A DNA stretch of 64,000 nt. It comes from Tipula vernalis. Taxonomy: Eukaryota; Arthropoda; Insecta; Diptera; Tipulidae. This document shows, one piece after another, positions 48,200-60,942 of the stretch; position 1 is the stretch's first letter; the number at the start of each line of letters is the position of its first letter. Under the pieces are notes generated by a model that was not told the DNA's origin, did no database searches, and saw only the letters and a program-made list of their open reading frames with translations. Where the stretch lies: assembly GCA_958295665.1 (NCBI GenBank), contig OY282560.1:149627745-149691744 (forward strand), read 5' to 3'. Made by a program: the position numbers and the translations under genes.

Positions 48200-49237
48200 G
48201 TCACAGCAATTACAGGTCCCGAAACCTATTGATAGAGGTATCAACCATCGTAATCGGATCATTTTAGATTTTAGCCGCCCAAAAACTTGTGGGCTATAGC
48301 ACAGTTGATCTTCAATAAAATTGAATTTTCTAAGAAATGTTTAGAAATAATCGAGCAATCAAAATGAAAATTGTCACAGCAATTACAGGTCCCGAAACCT
48401 ATTGATAGAGGTATCAACCATCGTAATCGGATCATTTTAGATTTTAGCCGCCCAAAAACTTGTGGGCTATAGCACAGTTGATTTTCAATAAAATTGAATT
48501 TTCTAAGAAATGTTTAGAAATAATCGAGCAATCAAAATGAAAATTGTCACAGCAATTACAGGTCCCGAAACCTATTGATAGAGGTATCAACCATCGTAAT
48601 CGGATCATTTTAGATTTTAGCCGCCCTAAAACTTGTGGGCTATAGCACAGTTGATTTTCAATAAAATTGAATTTTCTAAGAAATGTTTAGAAATAATCGA
48701 GCAATCAAAATGAAAATTGTCACAGCAATTACAGGTCCCGAAACCTATTGATAGAGGTATCAACCATCGTAATTGGATCATTTTAGATTTTAGCCGCCCA
48801 AAAACTTGTGGGCTATAGCACAGCTGATTTTCAATATAATTGAATTTTCTAAGAAATGTTTAGAAATAATCGAGTAATCAAAATGAAAATTGTCACAGTA
48901 ATTACAGGTCCCGAAACCTATTGATAGAGGTATCAACCATCGTAATCGGATCATTTTAGATTTTAGCCGCCCAAAAACTTGTGGGCTATAGCACAGTTGA
49001 TTTTCAATAAAATTGAATTTTCTAAGAAATGTTTAGAAATAATCGAGTAATCAAAATGAAAATTGTCACAGCAATTACAGGTCCCGAAACCTATTGATAG
49101 AGGTATCAACCATCGTAATCGGATCATTTTAGATTTTAGCCGCCCAAAAACTTGTGAGCTATACCACAGTTGATTTTCAATAAAATTTAATTTTCTAAGA
49201 AATGTTTTGAAATAATCGAGCAACCAAAATGAAAATT

Positions 49238-50451
49238 GTCACAGCAATTACAGGTCTCGAAACCTATTTATAGAGGTATCAACCATCGTAATCGGATCAT
49301 TTTAGATTTTAGCCGCCCAAAAACTTGTGAGCTATACCACAGTTGATTTTCAATAAAATTTAATTTTCTAAGAAATGTTTTGAAATAATCGAGCAACCAA
49401 AATGAAAATTGTCACAGCAATTACAGGTCCCGAAACCTATTGATAGAGGTATCAACCATCGTAATCGGATCATTTTAGATTTTAGCCGCCCAAAAACTTG
49501 TGGGCTTTGGCACAGTTGATTTTCAATAAAATTGAATTTTCTAAGAAATGTTTAGAAATAATCGAGTAATCAAAATGAAAATTGTCACAGTAATTACAGG
49601 TCCCGAAACCTATTGATAGAGGTATCAACCATCGTAATCGGATCATTTTAGATTTTAGCCGCCCAAAAACTTGTGGGCTATAGCACAGTTGATTTTCAAT
49701 AAAATTGAATTTTCTAAGAAATGTTTAGAAATAATCGAGCAATCAAAATGAAAATTGTCACAGTAATTACAGGTCCCGAAACCTATTTATAGAGGTATCA
49801 ACCATCGTAATCGGATCATTTTAGATTTTAGCCGCCCAAAAACTTGTGAGCTATACCACAGTTGATTTTCAATAAAATTTAATTTTCTAAGAAATGTTTT
49901 GAAATAATCGAGCAACCAAAATGAAAATTGTCACAGCAATTACAGGTCCCGAAACCTATTGATAGAGGTATCAACCATCGTAATCGGATCATTTTAGATT
50001 TTAGCCGCCCAAAAACTTGTGGGCTTTGGCACAGTTGATTTTCAATAAAATTGAATTTTCTAAGAAATGTTTAGAAATAATCGAGTAATCAAAATGAAAA
50101 TTGTCACAGTAATTACAGGTCCCGAAACCTATTGATAGAGGTATCAACCATCGTAATCGGATCATTTTAGATTTTAGCCGCCCAAAAACTTGTGGGCTAT
50201 AGCACAGTTGATTTTCAATAAAATTGAATTTTCTAAGAAATGTTTAGAAATAATCGAGCAATCAAAATGAAAATTGTCACAGTAATTACAGGTCCCGAAA
50301 CCTATTTATAAAGGTATCAACCATCGTAATCGGATCATTTTAGATTTTAGCCGCCCAAAAACTTGTGAGCTATACCACAGTTGATTTTCAATAAAATTGA
50401 ATTTTCTAAGAAATGTTTTGAAATAATAATCGAGCAACCAAAATGAAAATT
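49238..50451 (+). repeat. P-Q-T trimer higher-order repeat, second run
   Basis: Monomers 286-292, the same order as 46986-48199 including the terminal +3 P with TTATAAAGG. Its first P unit has C at offset 8 and a private GTCTCG near 49255. The unit before it (49065) is a hybrid whose first half is reference-like and second half is P. Confidence 0.8.
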
Positions 50452-51662
50452 GTCACAGCAATTACAGGTCCCGAAACCTATTGATAGAGGTATCAACCAT
50501 CGTAATCGGATCATTTTAGATTTTAGCCGCCCAAAAACTTGTGGGCTATAGCACAGTTGATTTTCAATAAAATTGAATTTTCTAAGAAATGTTTAGAAAT
50601 AATCGAGCAATCAAAATAAAAATTGTCACAGCAATTACAGGTCCCGAAACCTATTGATAGAGGTATCAACCATCGTAATCGGATCATTTTAGATTTTAGC
50701 CGCCCTAAAACTTGTGGGCTATAGCACAGTTGATTTTCAATAAAATTGAATTTTCTAAGAAATGTTTAGAAATAATCGAGCAATCAAAATGAAAATTGTC
50801 ACAGCAATTACAGGTCCCGAAACCTATTGATAGAGGTATCAACCATCGTAATTGGATCATTTTAGATTTTAGCCGCCCAAAAACTTGTGGGCTATAGCAC
50901 AGTTGATTTTCAATATAATTGAATTTTCTAAGAAATGTTTAGAAATAATCGAGTAATCAAAATGAAAATTGTCACAGCAATTACAGGTCCCGAAACCTAT
51001 TGATAGAGGTATCAACCATCGTAATCGGATCATTTTAGATTTTAGCCGCCCTAAAACTTGTGGGCTATAGCACAGTTGATTTTCAATAAAATTGAATTTT
51101 CTAAGAAATGTTTAGAAATAATCGAGTAATCAAAATGAAAATTGTCACAGCAATTACAGGTCCCGAAACCTATTGATAGAGGTATCAACCATCGTAATAG
51201 GATCATTTTAGATTTTAGCCGCCCAAAAACTTGTGGGCTATAGCACAGTTGATTTTCAATAAAATTGAATTTTCTAAGAAATGTTTAGAAATAATCGAGC
51301 AATCAAAATGAAAATTGTCACAGTAATTACAGGTCCCGAAACCTATTTATAGAGGTATCAACCATCGTAATCGGATCATTTTAGATTTTAGCCGCCCAAA
51401 AACTTGTGAGCTATACCACAGTTGATTTTCAATAAAATTTAATTTTCTAAGAAATGTTTTGAAATAATCGAGCAACCAAAATGAAAATTGTCACAGCAAT
51501 TACAGGTCCCGAAACCTATTGATAGAGGTATCAACCATCGTAATCGGATCATTTTAGATTTTAGCCGCCCAAAAACTTGTGGGCTTTGGCACAGTTGATT
51601 TTCAATAAAATTGAATTTTCTAAGAAATGTTTAGAAATAATCGAGTAATCAAAATGAAAATT
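50452..51662 (+). repeat. Seven-monomer higher-order repeat, copy 2
   Basis: Same order as 21428-22638: reference-type, CGCCCTAAAA, T-at-56 with ATATAATTG, CGCCCTAAAA with GAGTAATC, A-at-56, P, Q. The first unit ends AATAAAAATT. It lies 29024 bp from copy 1, with the whole homogeneous core in between. Confidence 0.75.
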
Positions 51663-52181
51663 GTCACAGCAATTACAGGTCCCGAAACCTATTGATAGAG
51701 GTATCAACCATCGTAATCGGATCATTTTAGATTTTAGCCGCCCTAAAACTTGTGGGCTATAGCACAGTTGATTTTCAATAAAATTGAATTTTCTAAGAAA
51801 TGTTTAGAAATAATCGAGCAATCAAAATGAAAATTGTCACAGCAATTACAGGTCCCGAAACCTATTGATAGAGGTATCAACCATCGTAATCGGATCATTT
51901 TAGATTTTAGCCGCCCAAAAACTTGTGGGCTTTGGCACAGTTGATTTTCAATAAAATTGAATTTTCTAAGAAATGTTTAGAAATAATCGAGTAATCAAAA
52001 TGAAAATTGTCACAGTAATTACAGGTCCCGAAACCTATTGATAGAGGTATCAACCATCGTAATCGGATCATTTTAGATTTTAGCCGCCCAAAAACTTGTG
52101 GGCTATAGCACAGTTGATTTTCAATAAAATTGAATTTTCTAAGAAATGTTTAGAAATAATCGAGCAATCAAAATGAAAATT

Positions 52182-52703
52182 GTCACAGTAATTACAGGTC
52201 CCGAAACCTATTTATAGAGGTATCAACCATCGTAATCGGATCATTTTAGATTTTAGCCGCCCAAAAACTTGTGAGCTATACCACAGTTGATTTTCAATAA
52301 AATTTAATTTTCTAAGAAATGTTTTGAAATAATAATCGAGCAACCAAAATGAAAATTGTCACAGCAATTACAGGTCCCGAAACCTATTGATAGAGGTATC
52401 AACCATCGTAATCGGATCATTTTAGATTTTAGCCGCCCAAAAACTTGTGGGCTATGGCACAGTTGATTTTCAATAAAATTGAATTTTCTAAGAAATGTTT
52501 AGAAATAATCGAGCAATCAAAATTAAAATTGTCACAGCTATAACAGGTCCCGAAACCTATTGATTAAGGTATCAACCATCGTAATCGGGTCATTTTAGAT
52601 TTTAGCCGCCCAAAAACTTATGGGCTATAGCACAGTTGATCTTCAATAAAATTGAATTTTCTAAGAAATGTTTAGAAATAATCGAGCAATCAAAATGAAA
52701 ATT
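52182..52703 (+). repeat. P(+3)-CTATGGC-K cassette, copy 2
   Basis: Monomers 303-305: +3 P, CTATGGCAC with AAATTAAAATT, K with ATTGATTAAGG. The K unit has CTTATGGG, shared with copy 3 but not copies 1 and 4, so copies 2 and 3 are the closest relatives. Confidence 0.82.
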
Positions 52704-53049
52704 GTCACAGCAATTACAGGTCCCGAAACCTATTGATAGAGGTATCAACCATCGTAATCGGATCATTTTAGATTTTAGCCGCCCAAAAACTTGTGGGCTA
52801 TAGCACAGTTGATTTTCAATATAATTGAATTTTCTAAGAAATGTTTAGAAATAATCGAGTAATCAAAATGAAAATTGTCACAGCAATTACAGGTCCCGAA
52901 ACCTATTGATAGAGGTATCAACCATCGTAATCGGATCATTTTAGATTTTAGCCGCCCTAAAACTTGTGGGCTATAGCACAGTTGATTTTCAATAAAATTG
53001 AATTTTCTAAGAAATGTTTAGAAATAATCGAGTAATCAAAATGAAAATT

Positions 53050-53568
53050 GTCACAGCAATTACAGGTCCCGAAACCTATTGATAGAGGTATCAACCATCG
53101 TAATCGGATCATTTTAGATTTTAGCCGCCCAAAAACTTATGGGCTATAGCACAGTTGATTTTCAATAAAATTGAATTTTCTAAGAAATGTTTAGAAATAA
53201 TCGAGAAATCAAAATGAAAATTGTCACAGTAATTACAGGTCCCGAAACCTATTGATAGAGGTATCAACCATCGTAATCGGATCATTTTAGATTTTAGCCG
53301 CCCAAAAACTTGTGGGCTATAGCACAGTTGATTTTCAATAAAATTGAATTTTCTAAGAAATGTTTAGAAATAATCGAGCAATCAAAATGAAAATTTTTAC
53401 AGTAATTACAGGTCCCGAAACCTATTTATAGAGGTATCAACCATCGTAATCGGATCATTTTAGATTTTAGCCGCCCAAAAACTTGTGGGCTATAGCACAG
53501 TTGATTTTCAATAAAATTGAATTTTCTAAGAAATGTTTAGAAATAATCGAGCAATCAAAATGAAAATT
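53050..53568 (+). repeat. Three-monomer block sharing a rare mark with zone A
   Basis: Monomers 308-310: a CTTATGGG unit, a T-at-8 unit ending AAATTTTTACAG, and a TTTATAG unit. The same order and the same rare TTTTACAG joint are at 7786-8304. The last unit differs (AAAATTGAA and GAGCAATC here, AAAATTAAA and GAGAAATC in zone A). Confidence 0.7.
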
Positions 53569-53741
53569 GTCACAGCAATTACAGGTCCCGAAACCTATTG
53601 ATAGAGGTATCAACCATCGTAATTGGATCATTTTAGATTTTAGCCGCCCAAAAACTTGTGGGCTATAGCACAGTTGATTTTCAATATAATTGAATTTTCT
53701 AAGAAATGTTTAGAAATAATCGAGCAATCAAAATGAAAATT

Positions 53742-54779
53742 GTCACAGTAATTACAGGTCCCGAAACCTATTGATAGAGGTATCAACCATCGTAATCGGA
53801 TCATTTTAGATTTTAGCCGCCCAAAAACTTGTGGGCTATAGCACAGTTGATTTTCAATAAAATTGAATTTTCTAAGAAATGTTTAGAAATAATCGAGCAA
53901 TCAAAATGAAAATTGTCACAGCAATTACAGGTCCCGAAACCTATTGATAGAGGTATCAACCATCGTAATTGGATCATTTTAGATTTTAGCCGCCCAAAAA
54001 CTTGTGGGCTATAGCACAGTTGATTTTCAATATAATTGAATTTTCTAAGAAATGTTTAGAAATAATCGAGTAATCAAAATGAAAATTGTCACAGCAATTA
54101 CAGGTCCCGAAACCTATTGATAGAGGTATCAACCATCGTAATCGGATCATTTTAGATTTTAGCCGCCCAAAAACTTGTGGGCTATAGCACAGTTGATTTT
54201 CAATAAAATTGAATTTTCTAAGAAATGTTTAGAAATAATCGAGCAATCAAAATGAAAATTGTCACAGTAATTACAGGTCCCGAAACCTATTGATAGAGGT
54301 ATCAACCATCGTAATCGGATCATTTTAGATTTTAGCCGCCCAAAAACTTGTGGGCTATAGCACAGTTGATTTTCAATAAAATTGAATTTTCTAAGAAATG
54401 TTTAGAAATAATCGAGCAATCAAAATGAAAATTGTCACAGCAATTACAGGTCCCGAAACCTATTGATAGAGGTATCAACCATCGTAATTGGATCATTTTA
54501 GATTTTAGCCGCCCAAAAACTTGTGGGCTATAGCACAGTTGATTTTCAATATAATTGAATTTTCTAAGAAATGTTTAGAAATAATCGAGTAATCAAAATG
54601 AAAATTGTCACAGCAATTACAGGTCCCGAAACCTATTGATAGAGGTATCAACCATCGTAATCGGATCATTTTAGATTTTAGCCGCCCAAAAACTTGTGGG
54701 CTATAGCACAGTTGATTTTCAATAAAATTGAATTTTCTAAGAAATGTTTAGAAATAATCGAGCAATCAAAATGAAAATT
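53742..54779 (+). repeat. Tandem three-monomer repeat (519 bp twice)
   Basis: Monomers 312-314 and 315-317 both read T-at-8 with GAGCAATC, T-at-56 with ATATAATTG, and reference-type with GAGCAATC. By eye the two copies do not differ. The first break is at 54780 (a CGCCCTAAAA unit). Confidence 0.75.
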
Positions 54780-54952
54780 GTCACAGCAATTACAGGTCCC
54801 GAAACCTATTGATAGAGGTATCAACCATCGTAATCGGATCATTTTAGATTTTAGCCGCCCTAAAACTTGTGGGCTATAGCACAGTTGATTTTCAATAAAA
54901 TTGAATTTTCTAAGAAATGTTTAGAAATAATCGAGCAATCAAAATGAAAATT

Positions 54953-57547
54953 GTCACAGTAATTACAGGTCCCGAAACCTATTTATAAAGGTATCAACCA
55001 TCGTAATCGGATCATTTTAGATTTTAGCCGCCCAAAAACTTGTGAGCTATACCACAGTTGATTTTCAATAAAATTTAATTTTCTAAGAAATGTTTTGAAA
55101 TAATCGAGCAACCAAAATGAAATTTGTCACAGCAATTACAGGTCCCGAAACCTATTGATAGAGGTATCAACCATCGTAATCGGATCATTTTAGATTTTAG
55201 CCGCCCAAAAACTTGTGGGCTTTGGCACAGTTGATTTTCAATAAAATTGAATTTTCTAAGAAATGTTTAGAAATAATCGAGCAATCAAAATGAAAATTGT
55301 CACAGTAATTACAGGTCCCGAAACCTATTGATAGAGGTATCAACCATCGTAATCGGATCATTTTAGATTTTAGCCGCCCTAAAACTTGTGGGCTATAGCA
55401 CAGTTGATTTTCAATAAAATTGAATTTTCTAAGAAATGTTTAGAAATAATCGAGTAATCAAAATGAAAATTGTCACAGCAATTACAGGTCCCGAAACCTA
55501 TTGATAGAGGTATCAACCATCGTAATCGGATCATTTTAGATTTTAGCCGCCCTAAAACTTGTGGGCTATAGCACAGTTGATTTTCAATAAAATTGAATTT
55601 TCTAAGAAATGTTTAGAAATAATCGAGTAATCAAAATGAAAATTGTCACAGCAATTACAGGTCCCGAAACCTATTGATAGAGGTATCAACCATCGTAATC
55701 GGATCATTTTAGATTTTAGCCGCCCAAAAACTTGTGGGCTATAGCACAGTTGATTTTCAATAAAATTGAATTTTCTAAGAAATGTTTAGAAATAATCGAG
55801 CAATCAAAATGAAAATTGTCACAGTAATTACAGGTCCCGAAACCTATTTATAAAGGTATCAACCATCGTAATCGGATCATTTTAGATTTTAGCCGCCCAA
55901 AAACTTGTGAGCTATACCACAGTTGATTTTCAATAAAATTTAATTTTCTAAGAAATGTTTTGAAATAATCGAGCAACCAAAATGAAATTTGTCACAGCAA
56001 TTACAGGTCCCGAAACCTATTGATAGAGGTATCAACCATCGTAATCGGATCATTTTAGATTTTAGCCGCCCAAAAACTTGTGGGCTTTGGCACAGTTGAT
56101 TTTCAATAAAATTGAATTTTCTAAGAAATGTTTAGAAATAATCGAGCAATCAAAATGAAAATTGTCACAGTAATTACAGGTCCCGAAACCTATTGATAGA
56201 GGTATCAACCATCGTAATCGGATCATTTTAGATTTTAGCCGCCCTAAAACTTGTGGGCTATAGCACAGTTGATTTTCAATAAAATTGAATTTTCTAAGAA
56301 ATGTTTAGAAATAATCGAGTAATCAAAATGAAAATTGTCACAGCAATTACAGGTCCCGAAACCTATTGATAGAGGTATCAACCATCGTAATCGGATCATT
56401 TTAGATTTTAGCCGCCCAAAAACTTGTGGGCTATAGCACAGTTGATTTTCAATAAAATTGAATTTTCTAAGAAATGTTTAGAAATAATCGAGCAATCAAA
56501 ATGAAAATTGTCACAGTAATTACAGGTCCCGAAACCTATTTATAAAGGTATCAACCATCGTAATCGGATCATTTTAGATTTTAGCCGCCCAAAAACTTGT
56601 GAGCTATACCACAGTTGATTTTCAATAAAATTTAATTTTCTAAGAAATGTTTTGAAATAATCGAGCAACCAAAATGAAATTTGTCACAGCAATTACAGGT
56701 CCCGAAACCTATTGATAGAGGTATCAACCATCGTAATCGGATCATTTTAGATTTTAGCCGCCCAAAAACTTGTGGGCTTTGGCACAGTTGATATTCAATA
56801 AAATTATATTTTCTAAGAAATGTTTAGAAATAATCGAGCAATCAAAATGAAAATTGTCACAGTAATTACAGGTCCCGAAACCTATTTATAAAGGTATCAA
56901 CCATCGTAATCGGATCATTTTAGATTTTAGCCGCCCAAAAACTTGTGAGCTATACCACAGTTGATTTTCAATAAAATTTAATTTTCTAAGAAATGTTTTG
57001 AAATAATCGAGCAACCAAAATGAAATTTGTCACAGCAATTACAGGTCCCGAAACCTATTGATAGAGGTATCAACCATCGTAATCGGATCATTTTAGATTT
57101 TAGCCGCCCAAAAACTTGTGGGCTTTGGCACAGTTGATTTTCAATAAAATTGAATTTTCTAAGAAATGTTTAGAAATAATCGAGTAATCAAAATGAAAAT
57201 TGTCACAGTAATTACAGGTCCCGAAACCTATTGATAGAGGTATCAACCATCGTAATCGGATCATTTTAGATTTTAGCCGCCCTAAAACTTGTGAGCTATA
57301 CCACAGTTGATTTTCAATAAAATTTAATTTTCTAAGAAATGTTTTGAAATAATCGAGCAACCAAAATGAAATTTGTCACAGCAATTACAGGTCCCGAAAC
57401 CTATTGATAGAGGTATCAACCATCGTAATCGGATCATTTTAGATTTTAGCCGCCCAAAAACTTGTGGGCTTTGGCACAGTTGATTTTCAATAAAATTGAA
57501 TTTTCTAAGAAATGTTTAGAAATAATCGAGTAATCAAAATGAAAATT
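54953..57547 (+). repeat. AAATTTGTCAC subfamily of P with shrinking spacing
   Basis: Five P or P-hybrid units (starting 54953, 55818, 56510, 56856 and 57202) end AAATTTGTCAC instead of AAAATTGTCAC. Four of them also have TTATAAAGG. Their spacing is 5, 4, 2 and 2 monomers (865, 692, 346, 346 bp). The intervening units are subsets of Q, T-at-8 with CGCCCTAAAA, CGCCCTAAAA and reference-type. The Q unit at 56683 carries private GATATTCAAT and AAATTATATT. This looks like repeated duplication with loss of inner monomers. Confidence 0.82.
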
Positions 57548-57720
57548 GTCACAGTAATTACAGGTCCCGAAACCTATTGATAGAGGTATCAACCATCGTA
57601 ATCGGATCATTTTAGATTTTAGCCGCCCAAAAACTTGTGGGCTTTGGCACAGTTGATTTTCAATAAAATTGAATTTTCTAAGAAATGTTTAGAAATAATC
57701 GAGTAATCAAAATGAAAATT

Positions 57721-58242
57721 GTCACAGTAATTACAGGTCCCGAAACCTATTGATAGAGGTATCAACCATCGTAATCGGATCATTTTAGATTTTAGCCGCC
57801 CAAAAACTTGTGAGCTATACCACAGTTGATTTTCAATAAAATTTAATTTTCTAAGAAATGTTTTGAAATAATAATCGAGCAACCAAAATGAAAATTGTCA
57901 CAGCAATTACAGGTCCCGAAACCTATTGATAGAGGTATCAACCATCGTAATCGGATCATTTTAGATTTTAGCCGCCCAAAAACTTGTGGGCTATGGCACA
58001 GTTGATTTTCAATAAAATTGAATTTTCTAAGAAATGTTTAGAAATAATCGAGCAATCAAAATTAAAATTGTCACAGCTATAACAGGTCCCGAAACCTATT
58101 GATTAAGGTATCAACCATCGTAATCGGGTCATTTTAGATTTTAGCCGCCCAAAAACTTATGGGCTATAGCACAGTTGATCTTCAATAAAATTGAATTTTC
58201 TAAGAAATGTTTAGAAATAATCGAGCAATCAAAATGAAAATT
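57721..58242 (+). repeat. P(+3)-CTATGGC-K cassette, copy 3
   Basis: Monomers 335-337, with CTTATGGG in the K unit as in copy 2. The P unit keeps TTGATAG, so its first half is reference-like and only the second half is P. It is followed by an ATATAATTG unit and a CGCCCTAAAA unit, as is copy 2. Confidence 0.82.
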
Positions 58243-59975
58243 GTCACAGCAATTACAGGTCCCGAAACCTATTGATAGAGGTATCAACCATCGTAATCGG
58301 ATCATTTTAGATTTTAGCCGCCCAAAAACTTGTGGGCTATAACACAGTTGATTTTCAATATAATTGAATTTTCTAAGAAATGTTTAGAAATAATCGAGTA
58401 ATCAAAATGAAAATTGTCACAGCAATTACAGGTCCCGAAACCTATTGATAGAGGTATCAACCATCGTAATCGGATCATTTTAGATTTTAGCCGCCCTAAA
58501 ACTTGTGGGCTATAGCACAGTTGATTTTCAATAAAATTGAATTTTCTAAGAAATGTTTAGAAATAATCGAGTAATCAAAATGAAAATTGTCACAGCAATT
58601 ACAGGTCCCGAAACCTATTGATAGAGGTATCAACCATCGTAATCGGATCATTTTAGATTTTAGCCGCCCAAAAACTTGTGGGCTATAGCACAGTTGATTT
58701 TCAATAAAATTGAATTTTCTAAGAAATGTTTAGAAATAATCGAGCAATCAAAATGAAAATTGTCACAGTAATTACAGGTCCCGAAACCTATTTATAGAGG
58801 TATCAACCATCGTAATCGGATCATTTTAGATTTTAGCCGCCCAAAAACTTGTGAGCTATACCACAGTTGATTTTCAATAAAATTTAATTTTCTAAGAAAT
58901 GTTTTGAAATAATCGAGCAACCAAAATGAAAATTGTCACAGCAATTACAGGTCCCGAAACCTATTGATAGAGGTATCAACCATCGTAATCGGATCATTTT
59001 AGATTTTAGCCGCCCAAAAACTTGTGGGCTTGGGCACAGTTGATTTTCAATAAAATTGAATTTTCTAAGAAATGTTTAGAAATAATCGAGTAATCAAAAT
59101 GAAAATTGTCACAGCAATTACAGGTCCCGAAACCTATTGATAGAGGTATCAACCATCGTAATAGGATCATTTTAGATTTAAGCCGCCCAAAAACTTGTGG
59201 GCTATAGCACAGTTGATTTTCAATAAAATTGAATTTTCTAAGAAATGTTTAGAAATAATCGAGCAATCAAAATGAAAATTGTCACAGTAATTACAGGTCC
59301 CGAAACCTATTTATAGAGGTATCAACCATCGTAATCGGATCATTTTAGATTTTAGCCGCCCAAAAACTTGTGAGCTATACCACAGTTGATTTTCAATAAA
59401 ATTTAATTTTCTAAGAAATGTTTTGAAATAATCGAGCAACCAAAATGAAAATTGTCACAGCAATTACAGGTCCCGAAACCTATTGATAGAGGTATCAACC
59501 ATCGTAATCGGATCATTTTAGATTTTAGCCGCCCAAAAACTTGTGGGCTTTGGCACAGTTGATTTTCAATAAAATTGAATTTTCTAAGAAATGTTTAGAA
59601 ATAATCGAGTAATCAAAATGAAAATTGTCACAGTAATTACAGGTCCCGAAACCTATTGATAGAGGTATCAACCATCGTAATCGGATCATTTTAGATTTTA
59701 GCCGCCCAAAAACTTGTGGGCTATAGCACAGTTGATTTTCAATAAAATTGAATTTTCTAAGAAATGTTTAGAAATAAACGAGCAATCAAAATGCAAATTG
59801 TCACAGTAATTACAGGTCCCGAAACCTATTTATAGAGGTATCAACCATCGTAATCGGATCATTTTAGATTTTAGCCGCCCAAAAACTTGTGAGCTATACC
59901 ACAGTTGATTTTCAATAAAATTTAATTTTCTAAGAAATGTTTTGAAATAATAATCGAGCAACCAAAATGAAAATT

Positions 59976-60070
59976 GTCACAGCAATTACATCTATACCAC
60001 AGTTGATTTTCAATAAAATTGAATTTTCTAAGAAATGTTTAGAAATAATCGAGCAATCAAAATAAAAATT
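59976..60070 (+). repeat. 95-bp monomer with a 78-bp deletion
   Basis: The monomer reads GTCACAGCAATTACA (59976-59990) and then TCTATACCACAG, so everything from GGTCCC to the end of dyad 2 is missing. There is no clear shared sequence at the joint; the T at 59991 matches neither side. The unit before it is a +3 P, and the next one starts TTCACAG and has a TA expansion, so three neighbouring units are altered. Confidence 0.93.
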
Positions 60071-60247
60071 TTCACAGCAATTACAGGTCCCGAAACCTAT
60101 TGATAGAGGTATCAACCATCGTAATCGGATCATTTTAGATTTTAGCCGCCCAAAAACTTGTGGGCTATATATAGCACAGTTGATCTTCAATAAAATTGAA
60201 TTTTCTAAGAAATGTTTAGAAATAATCGAGCAATCAAAATGAAAATT
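60071..60247 (+). repeat. 177-bp monomer with a TA-repeat expansion
   Basis: Normal GGCTATAGC reads GGCTATATATAGC; TATATATA lies at 60166-60173, two extra TA steps. This looks like replication slippage. The unit starts TTCACAG in place of GTCACAG, as does the copy at 23455, and has GATCTTC but otherwise reference-like sequence. Confidence 0.92.
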
Positions 60248-60420
60248 GTCACAGCAATTACAGGTCCCGAAACCTATTGATAGAGGTATCAACCATCGTA
60301 ATCGGATCATTTTAGATTTTAGCCGCCCAAAAACTTGTGGGCTATAGCACAGTTGATTTTCAATAAAATTGAATTTTCTAAGAAATGTTTAGAAATAATC
60401 GAGCAATCAAAATGAAAATT

Positions 60421-60942
60421 GTCACAGTAATTACAGGTCCCGAAACCTATTTATAGAGGTATCAACCATCGTAATCGGATCATTTTAGATTTTAGCCGCC
60501 CAAAAACTTGTGAGCTATACCACAGTTGATTTTCAATAAAATTGAATTTTCTAAGAAATGTTTTGAAATAATAATCGAGCAACCAAAATGAAAATTGTCA
60601 CAGCAATTACAGGTCCCGAAACCTATTGATAGAGGTATCAACCATCGTAATCGGATCATTCTAGATTTTAGCCGCCCAAAAACTTGTGGGCTATGGCACA
60701 GTTGATTTTCAATAAAATTGAATTTTCTAAGAAATGTTTAGAAATAATCGAGCAATCAAAATTAAAATTGTCACAGCTATAACAGGTCCCGAAACCTATT
60801 GATTAAGGTAGCAACCATCGTAATCGGGTCATTTTAGATTTTAGCCGCCCAAAAACTTGTGGGCTTTAGCACAGTTGATCTTCAAAAAAATTGAATTTTC
60901 TAAGAAATGTTTAGAAATAATCGAGTAATCAAAATGAAAATT
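60421..60942 (+). repeat. P(+3)-CTATGGC-K cassette, copy 4
   Basis: Monomers 351-353. Private changes are TTCTAGAT near 60659, AAGGTAGCAACC and GGCTTTAGC in the K unit, and GATCTTCAAAAAAATTG. That last mark is shared with the K-like units at 62154 and 62327, so those two derive from this K. Confidence 0.82.

Noticed and set aside
60166..60173. TATATATA as a TATA box
   Set aside because: It is a slippage expansion of the ordinary CTATAGC in a single monomer, with no gene beside it.
59930..60310. Longest open frame, 126 codons, minus strand
   Set aside because: It exists because the 78-bp deletion and neighbouring +3 and +4 changes join frames of adjacent monomers. Its peptide is two copies of the same satellite translation.
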